From contig JADFGH010000099.1 of NCBI GenBank assembly GCA_022567775.1, positions 1 through 7,788 of the forward strand: DNA of 7,788 bases, read 5' to 3'. This stretch comes from Pseudomonadota bacterium. GTDB lineage: Bacteria; Pseudomonadota; Gammaproteobacteria; Steroidobacterales; Woeseiaceae. This document shows, in pieces, positions 6,930 through 7,788 of this stretch. The stretch's first letter is position 1; each line of letters opens with the position of its first letter. A program made the translations under genes and the position numbers. The notes beneath the pieces were generated by a model. It saw only the letters and a program-made list of their open reading frames with translations. It ran no database searches and had not been told where the DNA came from.

Positions 6930-7349
6930 ATGAATTCGACGCTCCTTCTAAGCCTGGCCGGATTTGCGTTTATCAGCGCAATCACGCCGGGCCCGAACAA
7001 CCTGCTGCTGATGTCTTCCACGGCACTATTTGGCTGGCAGCGATCACTGCCGCATCTCGGCGGGGTCCTGCTGGGTTTCGCCATATTGATGACATCAGCG
7101 GTGTTCGGCCTGGGATCGGTCGTGGCCAAATGGCCCTGGCTCGTGACTGCGATCACGGATTCGATTGTTCAGCGAGCGATGATTATTGTCGGCGTGTTCT
7201 TCATCGCCGGCGTAGTGGCCTGCCCCATCTGGATGATGGCAGGCGATGCGCTGAGCCGGTACATGTCGTCGGGCAAGTCCGCCACGTACGTAAACCTCGC
7301 CATGGGAACCCTGATATTACTTACGGCGCTACACATTTTGCTCGGTTGA
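6930..7349 (+). CDS. LysE/RhtB-like permease, short form lacking the middle
   Basis: A 139-residue hydrophobic protein. The first 75 residues match the start of LysE/RhtB amino-acid exporters, including the hallmark ITPGPNNLLLMSS (18-30) and the following LPHLGGVLLGF (40-50). The last 60 residues match the family's C-terminal end (VACPIWMMAGDALSRYM at 96-112, then NLAMGTLILLTALHILLG). The family is normally about 200-210 residues; the central part with the GAAYLLYLGW-like helix, the cytoplasmic loop and the NPK region is absent, leaving about four predicted membrane helices instead of six. The junction is near residues 75-80 (around 7155-7170), and the frame is open throughout, so this is an in-frame deletion rather than a frameshift. 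It may be a non-functional remnant or a reduced variant. No Shine-Dalgarno is seen before the ATG at 6930, 33 bp after the lectin-like gene. Confidence 0.8.
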   Translation: MNSTLLLSLAGFAFISAITPGPNNLLLMSSTALFGWQRSLPHLGGVLLGFAILMTSAVFGLGSVVAKWPWLVTAITDSIVQRAMIIVGVFFIAGVVACPIWMMAGDALSRYMSSGKSATYVNLAMGTLILLTALHILLG

Positions 7350-7356
7350 TGAATCC

Positions 7357-7788
7357 GTGAGCCCTGAAGATTTTCCAGGTCAGGCCAACGCGCTCTGTGA
7401 AGTGTGCCGTCTGTTCGGAGATCGCCAGTGGTGCCTTGCCACGAGTGGAAATTTCTCAGTACGTGTCGGAAAACTCCACTGCATGATTACGCAGTCCGGT
7501 AAAGAAAAATCGCGATTGTCGCCTGATGACCTGATGATTTGCGATCTGCGCGGAAACGCGGTGGAGAAAGGCCTCAAACCATCTGTGGAAACGCCGTTGC
7601 ATGCCTGCATATACAAACTCGACCCTGATATCGGCGCCGTATTGCACACGCATTCTGTCAATGCGACGGTTCTGTCTCGCCAGGCGGGGCCGGAACTGGC
7701 GATAAGCGGCTATGAAATGCAAAAAGCGTTTGCCGGCATCGAAGCTCACGACGAGTTAATCAATGTCGGCATTTTTGACAATGACCAG
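7357..7788 (+). CDS. mtnB: Methylthioribulose-1-phosphate dehydratase, 3' end missing
   Basis: MtnB is a cytoplasmic zinc enzyme of the class II aldolase fold. It dehydrates 5-methylthioribulose 1-phosphate to a diketone phosphate in the methionine salvage pathway, which recycles methylthioadenosine. The 144 visible residues (family about 200) include ATSGNFSVR (28-36), ITQSGKEKSRLSPDDL (44-59), KPSVETPLHA (74-83), zinc ligands H97 and H99 in HTHS, E120 in ISGYEMQKAF (116-125) matching the catalytic glutamate of human APIP (E139), and VGIFDNDQ at the edge. The third zinc histidine lies beyond the window. The start is GTG at 7357: no ATG precedes the conserved core in frame, and this start gives a normal N-terminal helix. 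It has no clear ribosome binding site and lies 7 bases after the LysE-like stop, so coupling is likely. Other salvage genes, if clustered, would be to the right. Confidence 0.93.
   Translation, partial: MSPEDFPGQANALCEVCRLFGDRQWCLATSGNFSVRVGKLHCMITQSGKEKSRLSPDDLMICDLRGNAVEKGLKPSVETPLHACIYKLDPDIGAVLHTHSVNATVLSRQAGPELAISGYEMQKAFAGIEAHDELINVGIFDNDQ

Overview
The window is a densely packed stretch of chromosome from a moderately GC-rich Gram-negative bacterium. The best guess is a gammaproteobacterium: an NnrS-type membrane protein, a DUF3014 protein, a lipobox lipoprotein and a Sec-exported lectin-like protein all fit that group. Taxonomy is inferred from gene content and style only, since no rRNA or marker gene is present. 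No tRNA, rRNA, CRISPR array, integrase or complete insertion sequence was seen.

Layout. Positions 1-4800 are coded on the minus strand. Read in transcription order they hold a membrane-anchored DUF3014 protein (4800-3997), a secreted zinc peptidase of the M28B / glutamate carboxypeptidase II type (3918-1699), a periplasmic TPR-like protein starting 1 bp after the peptidase stop (1697-786), an 85-bp gap with two small dyad-symmetric sequences that look like a REP-type repeat, and an NnrS family protein that runs off the left edge (700-1). A 142-bp divergent spacer (4801-4942) carries a plausible promoter and a perfect 10-bp palindrome. The plus strand follows: a DUF885 lipoprotein (4943-6235), a secreted lectin-like protein (6264-6896), a LysE/RhtB-like permease that lacks its middle third (6930-7349), and the first 144 codons of methylthioribulose-1-phosphate dehydratase mtnB (7357 to the right edge).

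How the genes may work together. Four of the five genes from 786 to 6896 encode exported or lipid-anchored proteins, and the fifth (DUF3014) is membrane-anchored. Two are metallohydrolases with recognisable catalytic residues: the PSMA-like peptidase, and the DUF885 protein with a HE..PGHH motif. This suggests an envelope peptide-processing locus, but joint function is inferred from position and export signals only. The mtnB start belongs to methionine salvage and is probably a separate unit translated by coupling from the short LysE-like gene. NnrS is linked elsewhere to nitric oxide tolerance and has no obvious tie to its neighbours here.

The strongest leads are the PSMA-like enzyme with an intact metal site but a changed substrate pocket, the internally deleted LysE-like gene, the lectin-like family, and the REP-like element. 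None by itself proves a new system.
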